A stretch of DNA of 64,000 nt from Emticicia sp. C21 (GCF_003418935.1 NZ_QVMT01000005.1:310279-374278), one strand, 5' to 3'. Positions 18,152 through 27,439 are shown, numbered from the stretch's first letter. Numbers and translations are program-made. Notes: generated by a model from the sequence alone, not told the origin.

Positions 18152-18183
18152 TTCTATCCCGTTAATTAATTGAAAATTAATAT

Positions 18184-18215
18184 AAAAAGCCCTGTAAATT
18201 CTATTTTACAGGGCT
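18184..18215 (-). terminator. Terminator of xylA
   Basis: An 11-bp stem AGCCCTGTAAA/TTTACAGGGCT (arms 18188-18198 and 18205-18215) with a 6-base loop is followed on the minus strand by a short T run. It lies 25 bases beyond the xylA stop and before the guaB promoter. Confidence 0.88.
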
Positions 18216-18239
18216 TCGTTTATTGTAAAATCAGCAATA

Positions 18240-19580
18240 CTAAATATACTGATTGATAATCATCTCAAACAATTCTTGTTTACCACTGATTTGTGCCGGT
18301 TCGCCGTCTCTTAAGGCAATACCTCTTAAATCAGTCAATGATAATTTACCAGATTCAAAGGCAGCGCCATCGCCACCATCAAATGAAGCATAGCGTTTTG
18401 TACGTAGTTTTTTATACTCTGATTTCTCAAGAATGTTATTCGCAATTAATAATGCTCTTGCAAAAGCATCCATACCTGCAATATGTGCGATGAAGATGTC
18501 TTCCAAGTCAGTAGAGTTTCTACGGGTTTTAGCATCGAAGTTAATACCACCGGTAGTAAATCCACCAGCTTCCAGAATAACCAACATTGCCTCTGTCAAT
18601 TCGAACAAATCAATCGGGAATTGGTCAGTATCCCAGCCGTTTTGATAATCTCCACGGTTAGCATCGATACTACCTAACATACCTGCATCAGCTGCCATTT
18701 GTAGTTCGTGGGCAAATGTATGTCCTGCTAATGTAGCGTGGTTAACCTCAGCATTAATCTGGAAATCTTTATCTAAACCATAGTTACGTAAGAATCCGAT
18801 TACTGTTTGTGCATCGTAATCATATTGGTGTTTCGATGGTTCACATGGTTTTGGTTCGATATAGAACTTACCTTTGAACCCTTGGCTACGTGCGTAATCA
18901 CGAGAGATAGTCAGGAATTGTGCTAAGTGGTCAATCTCACGTTTGGTGTTCGTATTCAGTAAAGACATATAGCCTTCGCGACCTCCCCAGAACACATATC
19001 CTTCACCACCTAGTTCGATGGTTGCATCTATGGCATTTTTTACCTGTAAACCTGCATGGGCAACTACCGCGAAATCAGGGTTAGTAGAAGCACCATTCAT
19101 ATAACGTGGGTGAGAAAACAGGTTGGCTGTGCCCCACAATAATTTCACGCCACTTTCTGCTTGTTTTTGTTTCGCAATAGCAACAATGGTTTGAACATTT
19201 TTTTCAAACTCACTTTGCGAATTGCCTTCAGGAGCGATATCGATATCATGAAAACAATAGAAAGGCGTACCTAACTTGGTCATGAATTCGAAAGCTGCAT
19301 CAACTTTATCTTTTGCTGCCTGAATCGGGCTGCTGTTTAAGTCCCAAGGGAAAACTTTAGTGCCCGGGCCGAATGGGTCTCCACCGGTTCCGCAGAAGGT
19401 ATGCCAGTAAGCCGTTGCAAAACGTAAGTGTTCTGCCATTGTTTTGCCTGCTACTACTCTGTTTGCATCGTAGTATTTGAATGCCAGGTAATTGTTAGAT
19501 TCTTTTCCCTCATAAGCAATAGGTTCTTTAATGAATGGAAAATATTCTTTTTCACCTATCGTAACTTTCAATTTTGTCAT
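18240..19580 (-). CDS. xylA: Xylose isomerase
   Basis: This enzyme converts D-xylose to D-xylulose in the cytoplasm. At 446 residues it is a class II enzyme. Recognised blocks include [13 protein letters not shown] near residue 60 and [13 protein letters not shown] with the catalytic His111. Near residue 240 are [11 protein letters not shown], with metal-binding glutamate, and HQYDYD; NANRGD-like SIDANRGD comes later. No xylulokinase gene is beside it, which is unusual for a xylose operon. A SemiSWEET sugar transporter gene lies 208 bases upstream on the same strand. Confidence 0.97.
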   Translation of the reverse strand: MTKLKVTIGEKEYFPFIKEPIAYEGKESNNYLAFKYYDANRVVAGKTMAEHLRFATAYWHTFCGTGGDPFGPGTKVFPWDLNSSPIQAAKDKVDAAFEFMTKLGTPFYCFHDIDIAPEGNSQSEFEKNVQTIVAIAKQKQAESGVKLLWGTANLFSHPRYMNGASTNPDFAVVAHAGLQVKNAIDATIELGGEGYVFWGGREGYMSLLNTNTKREIDHLAQFLTISRDYARSQGFKGKFYIEPKPCEPSKHQYDYDAQTVIGFLRNYGLDKDFQINAEVNHATLAGHTFAHELQMAADAGMLGSIDANRGDYQNGWDTDQFPIDLFELTEAMLVILEAGGFTTGGINFDAKTRRNSTDLEDIFIAHIAGMDAFARALLIANNILEKSEYKKLRTKRYASFDGGDGAAFESGKLSLTDLRGIALRDGEPAQISGKQELFEMIINQYI

Positions 19581-19642
19581 GATTTCTGCTCGGTTGAATA
19601 TGAATAATTTTAAATGATAATGCGAAGTAAATTATTAAGTGT

Positions 19643-19650
19643 CAAATTTA
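19643..19650 (-). promoter_or_regulatory. -7 element of the xylA promoter
   Basis: Minus-strand TAAATTTG matches TAnnTTTG and lies 62 bases before the xylA start. This suggests that xylA has its own promoter apart from the SemiSWEET gene. No -33 TTG was found. Confidence 0.45.
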
Positions 19651-19788
19651 CAATTATTTTTTCCGTTTTTTATCTGTCTTTTCGGAACATATTATTCAGG
19701 ATAGCCAGAAACAACAAAAATCAGACATGAAAATGCCTGCTCAAAATTGAAATAAAATTTTGATTTAAAAAAGATGAAGTAAACTCTC

Positions 19789-20049
19789 TTACTTTAAAGA
19801 GTGATTTTTGTACTTAAATTTGAAGAACAAGATAACTAAAGCAAGAATCAACGTTACGCCATTAGCTGCGATAACCGGGAAGGCATTTACTTTAATGCCA
19901 TAAACCAGCCACATGATTACTCCTAAAGTAAAAATCAAGAACATGGCCAAAGACACATCTTTAGCAGATTTGGTTTTGTAGATTTGTAGTACTTGCGGCA
20001 CAAAAGCAACTGTTGTTAATATGCCCGCTATGTATCCTAAGGTTTCCAT
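19789..20049 (-). CDS. SemiSWEET sugar transporter
   Basis: An 86-residue inner-membrane protein with three transmembrane helices (about 5-23, 34-52 and 57-77), the size of a bacterial SemiSWEET half-transporter that works as a dimer. The PQ-loop motif VPQVLQIYKTKSAKDVS is at residues 17-33 (P18, Q19). An asparagine in the third helix (AANGV) fits the substrate pocket. Known SemiSWEETs carry sugars down their gradient. Sitting upstream of xylA, it could bring in xylose or glucose, which is inference from position. Confidence 0.9.
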   Translation of the reverse strand: METLGYIAGILTTVAFVPQVLQIYKTKSAKDVSLAMFLIFTLGVIMWLVYGIKVNAFPVIAANGVTLILALVILFFKFKYKNHSLK

Positions 20050-20227
20050 AATTTTCTAGCGATAATCTCGTATGATTCAGATAGGTATTTTTCTAAAAAT
20101 GAATCATATCTGCTAAAATAACGGAAAAATTATACTCATCAGTTCATTTTACCTAATAATCACAGGTAATACTTTGTATAGTACAATTTTTATAAAAACC
20201 TTATTCACTCAATAGCAATTGTCAATA

Positions 20228-21838
20228 TTATCTCTTTGCGATAGCCTCATCTTCGTAAGCTACGGCTGATACCACTTTGTCTACTGGCTTTTTCCAGAAT
20301 CTGAAAGCTATGCTTACACATAGTACACCAATTGCCAGCCACGCCAAGTCTGTGCCTGCAATAAAGTATTGTTGATTGGCAAATGTTTTCCAGAACCAAT
20401 CACCTGTGGTAAGGCCATTGGCTAAAGGTACGACTAAAGAAAGAATGCCTCCTACATATAGATAATTGCGGGTAAGATTTGCTTCTGTTTTCCAGAATAG
20501 ACCAATGATGGTGAAAAATAGCCACGATAAGAAAAAGGTAGTATTTACTAATGAAGCGTGGTTAGCTAAACTGCCCGGAATAAATCGTTCGGCCATAAAC
20601 AAGATGGGTACTGCAGGAAATAAGCCAAAGCAAATAGCCAGGTAACTCATAGTTACTCTATGATGAAATAGCTTTTGTTTAACTGTATAGTTTTTCTTAT
20701 TCCGAGCTTCTTTCCATAATAATACGCCACTGATTATGACAAAACAGGTAACAATGGCTAAGAAGAAATAGACAATTTTTAATAGTATCCCTCCAAATGT
20801 CGCAAAGTGTACGCCTGCAATGCCATATAGTACTGATTGAACATAGGTTTTCTTGCCGGGCATCATTTCTGCTAATACTCTACCATCTTTCAAACCGATA
20901 GCCAAAGCACCGTCTCCTGAAAAATAGGATGGGTCTTTGCCATAAACAGACAAGAGCGCATCTTCACGGCTAAAATGTTTGATATTGACTGTCTGCACCT
21001 CAAAACCCGGATATTGTGCTCTGATATTATCTAAGGTTTGATTGATACTGATGTTTTCATTAGAAAAAGGAGATTTTTCGTTGAGTTCAACCGCATCGTT
21101 AGGCCTTAGCATGGCTAAGACTTTCTTCTGGTCGCCACCGAAGAAGAGAAAGACTACAGGTAATAAGATTAGAATTGAAAGGATATAATAAGCCCCTGTA
21201 ATGGCATACATCAGCTGAAATGGCAAACCTAATAAGCCAAAAACTGTGTGTGAACTCGTCCAGATTTGTTTGAGTGAGCCTTTTAGAGAGAAGCCGTAGA
21301 ATTTGCTGACAATATTTCTCCAATGAATCAGCACACCTGTCAATACAGCAAATAGAAAAAACAGAGCTACAAAGCCGGAAACATATCGGCCAATATAAAA
21401 AGGAACCTGATCGAAAAAGTGGAGACGATAGAGTGTCTCTCCAATAGTAGTCGGCGGCTCTCCTATATTTAATTCATTGGTTTGTGGATAATACTCTCCA
21501 TGAAAATGGTCTTCTCCATTTTTATCTTTGGTTGTAGTATGTCCAAAGAAACCTACTCGTGGTTTGTGTTTCGTTGGCATATACAAATACATATCATCAT
21601 CCAGATTAAAATTTGGCTGCTTTTTTTTCAGAGTTTCAACCAAAGCATCATAATTAACCGATTGCGTAATAGGCTTTCTTGCCCTGGCATCTTCCCACTG
21701 ATAAAATTCATCACGAAAGAGAGTAAAAGCACCCGCAAAGAATATTACATACAGCGCGAAACTGATGACTATACCCGAAACAGTATGGGTATGAAATACA
21801 ATATTATAAGCTCTGTTGGGTAGTCCGCCTAGTTTCAT
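20228..21838 (-). CDS. PepSY-associated transmembrane protein (XusC/PiuB-like)
   Basis: A 536-residue inner-membrane protein of the PepSY-TM family. Residues 12-35 are a first transmembrane helix (HTHTVSGIVISFALYVIFF), with others near 155, 200, 225, 360, 415, 440, 475 and 500, and periplasmic stretches between. The histidines in HTHTVSG and LHFFDQVPFY suit a redox or metal role. Family members are linked to iron or siderophore handling, for example PiuB and the XusC component of the Bacteroides Xus system. It is the last gene of a three-gene operon (5-base gap upstream) and is divergent from a TonB-dependent receptor gene. A role in releasing iron from an imported chelate is inferred. Confidence 0.85.
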   Translation of the reverse strand: MKLGGLPNRAYNIVFHTHTVSGIVISFALYVIFFAGAFTLFRDEFYQWEDARARKPITQSVNYDALVETLKKKQPNFNLDDDMYLYMPTKHKPRVGFFGHTTTKDKNGEDHFHGEYYPQTNELNIGEPPTTIGETLYRLHFFDQVPFYIGRYVSGFVALFFLFAVLTGVLIHWRNIVSKFYGFSLKGSLKQIWTSSHTVFGLLGLPFQLMYAITGAYYILSILILLPVVFLFFGGDQKKVLAMLRPNDAVELNEKSPFSNENISINQTLDNIRAQYPGFEVQTVNIKHFSREDALLSVYGKDPSYFSGDGALAIGLKDGRVLAEMMPGKKTYVQSVLYGIAGVHFATFGGILLKIVYFFLAIVTCFVIISGVLLWKEARNKKNYTVKQKLFHHRVTMSYLAICFGLFPAVPILFMAERFIPGSLANHASLVNTTFFLSWLFFTIIGLFWKTEANLTRNYLYVGGILSLVVPLANGLTTGDWFWKTFANQQYFIAGTDLAWLAIGVLCVSIAFRFWKKPVDKVVSAVAYEDEAIAKR

Positions 21839-21843
21839 GATAA

Positions 21844-22131
21844 TCAGCGAGTAAGATAGATGATAATTGAAAAAAGAATAGTTAATAATATATATAAGCC
21901 CAATATTTTCCAGGCACTTTTAGAAAAAAAGGGCAGAATCATCAGGATGCCCCACAACAAGAATAGTGTAAATGTCGAGGTAAGCATCACGATATCCCGC
22001 CCATCGGTTGGTAATAAAGTAGCAATGAATAGATGAAATGTAATTGATAGAAAATATCCGCCTAAAATGGCAGTTGCGATTTTAATAGCTCTTTGTCCGG
22101 GGCTGGTTAAATATTCCTTTTTGGCAGGCAT
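21844..22131 (-). CDS. Small membrane protein, DUF3649-like
   Basis: A 95-residue protein with three predicted helices (about 20-38, 47-65 and 73-93). It lies between a PepSY protein gene and another small membrane protein gene. In proteobacteria, PepSY iron proteins are often flanked by the short families DUF3649 and DUF3325. The helix pattern, the arginine-lysine rich start (GQRAIKIATAILGGYF) and the gene order fit DUF3649, but sequence likeness was judged by eye only. No function is known. Confidence 0.6.
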   Translation of the reverse strand: MPAKKEYLTSPGQRAIKIATAILGGYFLSITFHLFIATLLPTDGRDIVMLTSTFTLFLLWGILMILPFFSKSAWKILGLYILLTILFSIIIYLTR

Positions 22132-22155
22132 TATAGTAATAAGATAAATAATAGT

Positions 22156-22410
22156 TTAGGATTTACTGCTGAGACGCTCTCTGACAACCAAAGCTAGTTG
22201 TAAGGCAACAATAGCCAACATATATATACATAGGGCAAGCAAGACTCCACTTGCCCATCCCCAGTCTACAACCAATAAGCCTGTACCTGCTAAAATAAAT
22301 ATAAGATTTATCCAGGAATTACTTTTAATACTTTTAAAGCTTTTTGGAAAATACTTCGACTTCGAATAGTACAAAAAAGTGCCTATTGTTATCAATACGA
22401 TAGAAATCAT
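22156..22410 (-). CDS. Small membrane protein, DUF3325-like
   Basis: An 84-residue membrane protein with a helix at residues 2-17 and two more at about 34-48 and 52-74. The phrase DWGWASGVLLALCIYMLAIVA resembles the end of DUF3325 proteins, which accompany PepSY iron-uptake proteins in other phyla. It is the first gene of the minus-strand operon, ending 24 bases before the next gene starts, and its start faces the TonB-dependent receptor promoter. Assignment rests mainly on size and context. Confidence 0.6.
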   Translation of the reverse strand: MISIVLITIGTFLYYSKSKYFPKSFKSIKSNSWINLIFILAGTGLLVVDWGWASGVLLALCIYMLAIVALQLALVVRERLSSKS

Positions 22411-22446
22411 AGAATGGTTTGAATTTTAATGATGCAAATATTATAT

Positions 22447-22469
22447 TTATTTAGACTAAATCCAAATAA
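22447..22469. promoter_or_regulatory. Candidate iron-type operator in divergent promoter region
   Basis: TTATTTAGACT-A-AATCCAAATAA is an imperfect palindrome, 9 of 11 pairs matching around a central A. It covers the -33 region of the receptor promoter and lies 36 bases before the divergent operon. The place and AT-rich dyad form suit a Fur- or DtxR-type repressor; which one is not decided by sequence. Confidence 0.5.
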
Positions 22470-22474
22470 AATAA

Positions 22475-22482
22475 TACATTTG
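22475..22482 (+). promoter_or_regulatory. -7 element of the TonB-dependent receptor promoter
   Basis: TACATTTG is a perfect TAnnTTTG box 19 bases before the receptor ATG at 22502. The -33 zone is taken up by the candidate operator at 22447-22469. Confidence 0.6.
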
Positions 22483-22501
22483 TGTTTTCAACTAAACACG
22501 A

Positions 22502-24820
22502 ATGAAAACAACTATATTCTTATTTTTGCTTATACCCTATTATCTGCTTGCAAAAAATTTTTCTATCAAAGGTCAGATAAAAGGTGTTTCAGGAGAGCCT
22601 CTCTCCTATGTAAGTGTATCTTTAAAAAGTACAAATAAAGCTGCGCTAAGTGATAGCAGTGGCAAGTTTGAAATCAAAGGGATTGCTAATGGTGAATATG
22701 TGCTGATAGCTAGTTCTATTAGTTTTCAGACTGTTGAAAAGTTTGTTAGAGTAAATGGGTCTTCTTTGTTCGAAGAATTTATCTTGAAAAGCACAGATAC
22801 TGAATTACAGGAGGTAGTGGTTACTCAGGAAAGGCAAAGCAGAATGCAGGAAACCAAGCCGATTGCTATTAAAAGTATTGAAATAAAGAATGTGATTACC
22901 CAAAATGTATTGCTGACTGATGTAATAGACCGGGTGTCGGGTGTAAGAATCCGACGCTCAAGTTCTTTGGGTGACCGTTCGGATATATCTATTAATGGTA
23001 TCAGGGGAGATGCCATCAGGGTTTATATTGATGGGATTCCGATGGAACTGCTTTATCCTAACTTCGATATTTCGACCCTGCCACTTGGTAATGTAAAGCG
23101 ATTGGATATTTATAAAGGTGTTTTACCTGTTGATGTAGGGACAGATGCATTAGGTGGTGGAATCAATATTATTACTGAGCAGAAATCCCATAATAGTCTG
23201 AGAGCTTCGTATAATGCAGGCTCATTTAATACACATCTGGCCGATATTAATCTGGGTCTGACTAATAAACAGAACTACTTTCTGAATCTTTCAGCAGCTT
23301 ATAATCATTCAGATAATGATTATACCATGAAAGCCCTGGTTTATGAAACCAATAAGGTAGAAAAAGTAAAACGCTTTCATGATAAATTTCAGTTTTTCTA
23401 TGGTGGTATTACAGCCGGAGTACATAGCAAGTCGTGGGCAGATGAATTACGATTGACGCTTAACTACTCAAAAGGTTATAAACAATTGCAAAATGGAGCC
23501 AGAATAACACATATTCCTTATGGAGAAGTTGAATATCATGCTGAGAATATAGCGGCGACTGTTAAATACGATAAATCGTTCCTGAATGAAAAAGTGATTT
23601 TCAGAACTATTGGCAATTTCAGTGACCAGTTATTGAATTACAGGGATACCACGACTAACGTATATAGCTGGAGTGGAAAAGTAGTAGGAACTAGTACTCC
23701 CGGCGAATATACTGGCGAACAACTGACAGATAATTATAGTCGTAGTCTGATTAACAGAAGCAGTCTGATTGTTCAATTAGCGCCGAAACATAAATTATTG
23801 GCTTCTAATCTCTATGCTTATCAGCGTCTGAAAGGCATAGATTATTTAGAGAAAAACATTGAGAAAGATTATCTGCGTATACCACAGTCTTTAACTAAAA
23901 ATATCTCAGGTGTCCAATATGAAGGCCTTTATTTCTCTCATCTCACTTTTTCTGCGGCTATCAAAAGGTTTGACTTTATTCTTAACGGTGCAGAGAATAA
24001 CACTTTTGTAATGGTAAAGAAAAAAGATGGTTTCTGGGGCTGGAATGTAGGCTTCAAATATGACATTAATGATAACATGTTTGCTCGTGCTTCCTACGAA
24101 AAAGGCTTTCTGATTCCTCAGTTTTATCAGTTTGTAGGGAATGGCGCAGATATTCTTCGCAATACTAACCTGATGCCTGAGAGTAGCAATAACCTGAATG
24201 CAGGCATTTCTTATTTAGATAAATCAGACCGATTATTCACCTTATCAGGTACCTTAAATGGTTTCTATCGCCGCCAGAATGATATTATATTTCTGGGAAC
24301 CAGCATTGCAAGAATTTATGAAAACGCTGATCAGGTAAGAACGCTGGGTGTAGAGGGTGAAGCTACTGTAAGATATAATAAAGCTTTTAGCCTAAGCACC
24401 AATATTACGTTTATGCGTAAAAATTTTACAGAAGTAAAAGACCCCATGAATCAATATCTGCTAGGGGCGGCTTTCCCGAATAACCCGAATTTCTTTGGTA
24501 ATGTAGAGTTTGCCTGGCAGAAGAATAACTTTGGTATTAAAAACGCGCTTTTCAGAGTTTATGCTTTCTACAATTATGTAGCACCTTTCAACCATATCCT
24601 GATAGGTAAAGACAATAGTATTAAAACTACTCCTGACTCCTTTGTGCCTGTGCAGCACAGAGTCGATGTGGGATGCTCTTATAAATTTCCAAAGCAAAAT
24701 CTTACTGCTTCCATCAATGTGCTCAATGTACTAAATGCCGATTTGTACGATAACTTCCTGGTACCAAGAGCGGGTACAAACTTCAACGCGAAACTGATTT
24801 ATGAATTATCTAAATTTTAA
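22502..24820 (+). CDS. TonB-dependent outer-membrane receptor (XusA-like)
   Basis: A 772-residue TonB-dependent transporter. Residues 1-17 are a signal peptide. A carboxypeptidase-regulatory-like domain spans about 21-95 (IKGQIKGVSGEPLSYVSVSL). The plug follows from about 115 to 215, with VSGVRIRRSSSLGDR and IRGDAIRVYIDGIPMEL, and the beta-barrel runs to the final residues YELSKF. Siderophore or haem uptake is favoured by the downstream DUF4374 lipoprotein and the divergent PepSY operon. In Bacteroides the same trio (XusA, XusB, XusC) takes up foreign siderophores. The ligand here is unknown. Confidence 0.88.
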   Translation: MKTTIFLFLLIPYYLLAKNFSIKGQIKGVSGEPLSYVSVSLKSTNKAALSDSSGKFEIKGIANGEYVLIASSISFQTVEKFVRVNGSSLFEEFILKSTDTELQEVVVTQERQSRMQETKPIAIKSIEIKNVITQNVLLTDVIDRVSGVRIRRSSSLGDRSDISINGIRGDAIRVYIDGIPMELLYPNFDISTLPLGNVKRLDIYKGVLPVDVGTDALGGGINIITEQKSHNSLRASYNAGSFNTHLADINLGLTNKQNYFLNLSAAYNHSDNDYTMKALVYETNKVEKVKRFHDKFQFFYGGITAGVHSKSWADELRLTLNYSKGYKQLQNGARITHIPYGEVEYHAENIAATVKYDKSFLNEKVIFRTIGNFSDQLLNYRDTTTNVYSWSGKVVGTSTPGEYTGEQLTDNYSRSLINRSSLIVQLAPKHKLLASNLYAYQRLKGIDYLEKNIEKDYLRIPQSLTKNISGVQYEGLYFSHLTFSAAIKRFDFILNGAENNTFVMVKKKDGFWGWNVGFKYDINDNMFARASYEKGFLIPQFYQFVGNGADILRNTNLMPESSNNLNAGISYLDKSDRLFTLSGTLNGFYRRQNDIIFLGTSIARIYENADQVRTLGVEGEATVRYNKAFSLSTNITFMRKNFTEVKDPMNQYLLGAAFPNNPNFFGNVEFAWQKNNFGIKNALFRVYAFYNYVAPFNHILIGKDNSIKTTPDSFVPVQHRVDVGCSYKFPKQNLTASINVLNVLNADLYDNFLVPRAGTNFNAKLIYELSKF

Positions 24821-24827
24821 ACATACA

Positions 24828-26132
24828 ATGAAAATCAAACTCCTATTTGTTGCCTTACTAGCCAGTTTTGTAATTGCCTGTAAGTCGGATGAACCTACCA
24901 ATCCGGCCGAAGAATCACCTTATTATCAGGATGGTTATCTGGTAGCCTCCACTTCAGAAACTACTGCCGGATTCAGCTATTTTGCAGGTTATTATCCTAC
25001 TGTGCCATCGGGTAATATTGACCTTACTACTAAATCGAGCTATAATTACTTTTATCCAAGAGCCGTATGGAAGAACTTTATATTCAGCAATAACCTGAAA
25101 GGAGAAAACGTACTATCGAAACTGGCGGTTTCAAAACAAACCGGAACTGTAGTGGAAGTGGCTTCATTGCCTTTATTGACAGGGCTGAATCAGGTATTAA
25201 TTATTTCTGATAATCTGGGCGTATATACTACGTGGGACAAAAAAGGCGTAACCCTTTTCAACCCGACTACTATGCAGAAAATAGCTGATGTAGATATGTC
25301 GAAAGCGAAGTCTACGGGCCTTTCAAGAGAAAACTATTCGCATCTGGTTTATAGAAAACAAGATAATAAGCTATTCCTCTTTGCAGTGGTTGACGACTTT
25401 AATACAGGCGCGTTTTATGATGCCTTAGATGTATATGCTGAAGTAGTGAACCTGGGTACAAATCAATGGGAAAAAACCTTGACTTTCCCGAATGCCACGT
25501 ATCCGATTTCAAGAGGAATGGAGAATCCTTTGATTGACGAGCAAGGCAATATATTCGTGATTACGCAAGGACAATATGGTCTTGACGGACAAGTAGGGCC
25601 AAATTCAAGAAAAAGTTCAAGACCGAAAATCTTAAAGATTCCGGTAGGAACTACTGAGTTTGACCTTAATTATGCGTTTAATCCGGTTGATAAAATCGGG
25701 CAAACTAACCTATTATTTCAATTGATTCTTGGCGGTGTATATTATTCAAATGGTATTGCTTATGCCTGTATCTCAGGCCAGCAAGACCCTCCGGCTTTAT
25801 TAGCCTTAATTGGTAAATTAGCTGCCGGAACAATTACAGAAACAGAATATGCGCAATTGAGAAAACTGGCATTTTATGGTGCTAATCAACGGTGGGCTAA
25901 GTTGGATTTAAATGCTCAAACGGCCACCATTATAACAGATATTCCACTGACTGCAGGCTTTGCCTATCCAAGTACCAGTGTTCATGATGGAAAAGTGTAT
26001 TTGCAAACCTACAACGAAGATTTAAAAATGAATGGCTATTATGAGCATGACCCAGCCACCGGAACAAGTAAAAAGCTATTTGATTTAACAGCAGGAGGTT
26101 TAGCTACTAATTTGATAAAATTGACTAAATAA
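24828..26132 (+). CDS. DUF4374 lipoprotein (XusB-like)
   Basis: A 434-residue lipoprotein. The ATG at 24828, 7 bases after the receptor stop, is chosen over an overlapping ATG at 24801 because it gives a clean signal and lipobox (FVIACKSD). The body has repeated beta-strand blocks consistent with a propeller, and it matches DUF4374 in features such as YFYPRAVWKNF and the ending TAGGLATNLIKLTK. DUF4374 members are encoded beside TonB-dependent receptors; XusB of Bacteroides is a surface siderophore-binding example. A matching role here is inference from family and operon. Confidence 0.85.
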   Translation: MKIKLLFVALLASFVIACKSDEPTNPAEESPYYQDGYLVASTSETTAGFSYFAGYYPTVPSGNIDLTTKSSYNYFYPRAVWKNFIFSNNLKGENVLSKLAVSKQTGTVVEVASLPLLTGLNQVLIISDNLGVYTTWDKKGVTLFNPTTMQKIADVDMSKAKSTGLSRENYSHLVYRKQDNKLFLFAVVDDFNTGAFYDALDVYAEVVNLGTNQWEKTLTFPNATYPISRGMENPLIDEQGNIFVITQGQYGLDGQVGPNSRKSSRPKILKIPVGTTEFDLNYAFNPVDKIGQTNLLFQLILGGVYYSNGIAYACISGQQDPPALLALIGKLAAGTITETEYAQLRKLAFYGANQRWAKLDLNAQTATIITDIPLTAGFAYPSTSVHDGKVYLQTYNEDLKMNGYYEHDPATGTSKKLFDLTAGGLATNLIKLTK

Positions 26133-26135
26133 GGT

Positions 26136-26175
26136 AAAACTAAAATCCCCATCGAATAATGGGGATTTTAGTTTT
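26136..26175. terminator. Bidirectional terminator between DUF4374 and S74 genes
   Basis: A perfect 17-bp stem (AAAACTAAAATCCCCAT at 26136-26152, with its complement at 26159-26175) has a 6-base loop. It is flanked by A and T runs that work in both directions. The right arm overlaps the stop codon of the convergent S74 gene (26174-26176). Confidence 0.92.
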
Positions 26176-27439
26176 ATTTCAACCTCTCCTTCTCCAGACT
26201 CTGCAAACGAACCTCAAAAGAATCATTCTGTTTTTTCAATTGTATATTCTCTGATTTAAGTGTATCATTTCCTTTTTCTAAGGCCGATATCTTCTCATTC
26301 AATTCTTTAATAGCTTCTACCAGAACGGGTGTTAGACGGGCATAATCAACAGATTTAAAACCTTTAGCATCAGTTGTTACCATTTCGGGGTAAAACTGCT
26401 CTAATTCCTGTGCGATAAAGCCTGTCTGGCGTTGATTTGTGAATGACTGTTCAGGGAACTCCTGTATGCGCCAGTCATAATTAACACCTCTGAGTTGTAA
26501 CACATTATTTAAAGAGTTTTGTAGAGAAGTAATATTCTTTTTATAACGTAAATCTGATACACAGTTATAGCTTGCGGCGCAAAGGTTGCCTGTAATATAA
26601 GCAGTGCCTTGTACCTGAAAATTCTCAGACCTTGCATCAAGGTTGGCCATTGAACGATTAATCCCAACCTTACTGTCTGAGAAATCCCCCCCAATTAAAG
26701 GTGTTGTCGAGATGGTATTATCAATATATAATTTATTACTGCCTGTTTCGCTATATCCGGCTTGTTGTCCGATGGCTACATTCCCACTACCAGAAGTATT
26801 TGAAAATAAGGCTTGATGTCCGATAGATACATTAGTAGAGCCTGAGGTGTTTCCTTGTGAAGCTCCATAACCAACCGCTACATTCAAACCGCCATTACCA
26901 TTGCCCGCCAGGGTATTTCCACCCAAGGCGGTGTTAAAACCTCCGGTTGCATAACGCATAGCATAAGTGCCCACGGCTGTATTATAATTAGTGCTTGCTA
27001 CTTTGCCAGCTGCGTCGTAACCTACCGCTACATTCAAATAACCTCCTACATTTTCATCAAGAGAATTGTTTCCTATAGCAATATTCCAATAACCTATGGT
27101 ATTAGCATACAGGCTATTATTACCAATGCCTATATTAGAATTACCACTCGTATTAGAATACAATGAATAAACCCCTATTGCTGTATTATTATCACCAGCC
27201 ATATCTGGTGAACTGGCATTATTATAAAGGGCCCTACGGCCTACTGCTGTATTGGCATCACGGGTATTTACTCTTAAGGCATCTTCTCCTACGGCCGTAT
27301 TAAACTCTCCCAAAGGATGTTTGGCACTTATCTGGCTTGGTAGAATAGTAACGCTGCTGGAATTATTATGCAGATAATAATGGCCTTGCGAAAAAGCCAG
27401 GTTTGTGCTGATAAAAAGAAGTAAAATTGATTTTCTCAT
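26174..27439 (-). CDS. Surface protein with head-type repeats and S74 chaperone domain
   Basis: A 421-residue protein with a signal peptide (1-17). Residues 45-235 carry many copies of a short repeat of the form N-x-A-hydrophobic-G-x6-L-x2-N-x2-G, like the heads of trimeric autotransporter adhesins. Residues 296-379 form an intramolecular chaperone / peptidase S74 domain (LRYKKNI, RQTGFIAQELEQFYPEMV, VDYARLTPVLVEAIKEL), known from phage tail spikes and bacterial trimeric fibres. A coiled coil (about 379-420) ends it. No sorting or anchor domain is visible. A trimeric fibre is likely; its target is unknown. Confidence 0.85.
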   Translation of the reverse strand: MRKSILLLFISTNLAFSQGHYYLHNNSSSVTILPSQISAKHPLGEFNTAVGEDALRVNTRDANTAVGRRALYNNASSPDMAGDNNTAIGVYSLYSNTSGNSNIGIGNNSLYANTIGYWNIAIGNNSLDENVGGYLNVAVGYDAAGKVASTNYNTAVGTYAMRYATGGFNTALGGNTLAGNGNGGLNVAVGYGASQGNTSGSTNVSIGHQALFSNTSGSGNVAIGQQAGYSETGSNKLYIDNTISTTPLIGGDFSDSKVGINRSMANLDARSENFQVQGTAYITGNLCAASYNCVSDLRYKKNITSLQNSLNNVLQLRGVNYDWRIQEFPEQSFTNQRQTGFIAQELEQFYPEMVTTDAKGFKSVDYARLTPVLVEAIKELNEKISALEKGNDTLKSENIQLKKQNDSFEVRLQSLEKERLK

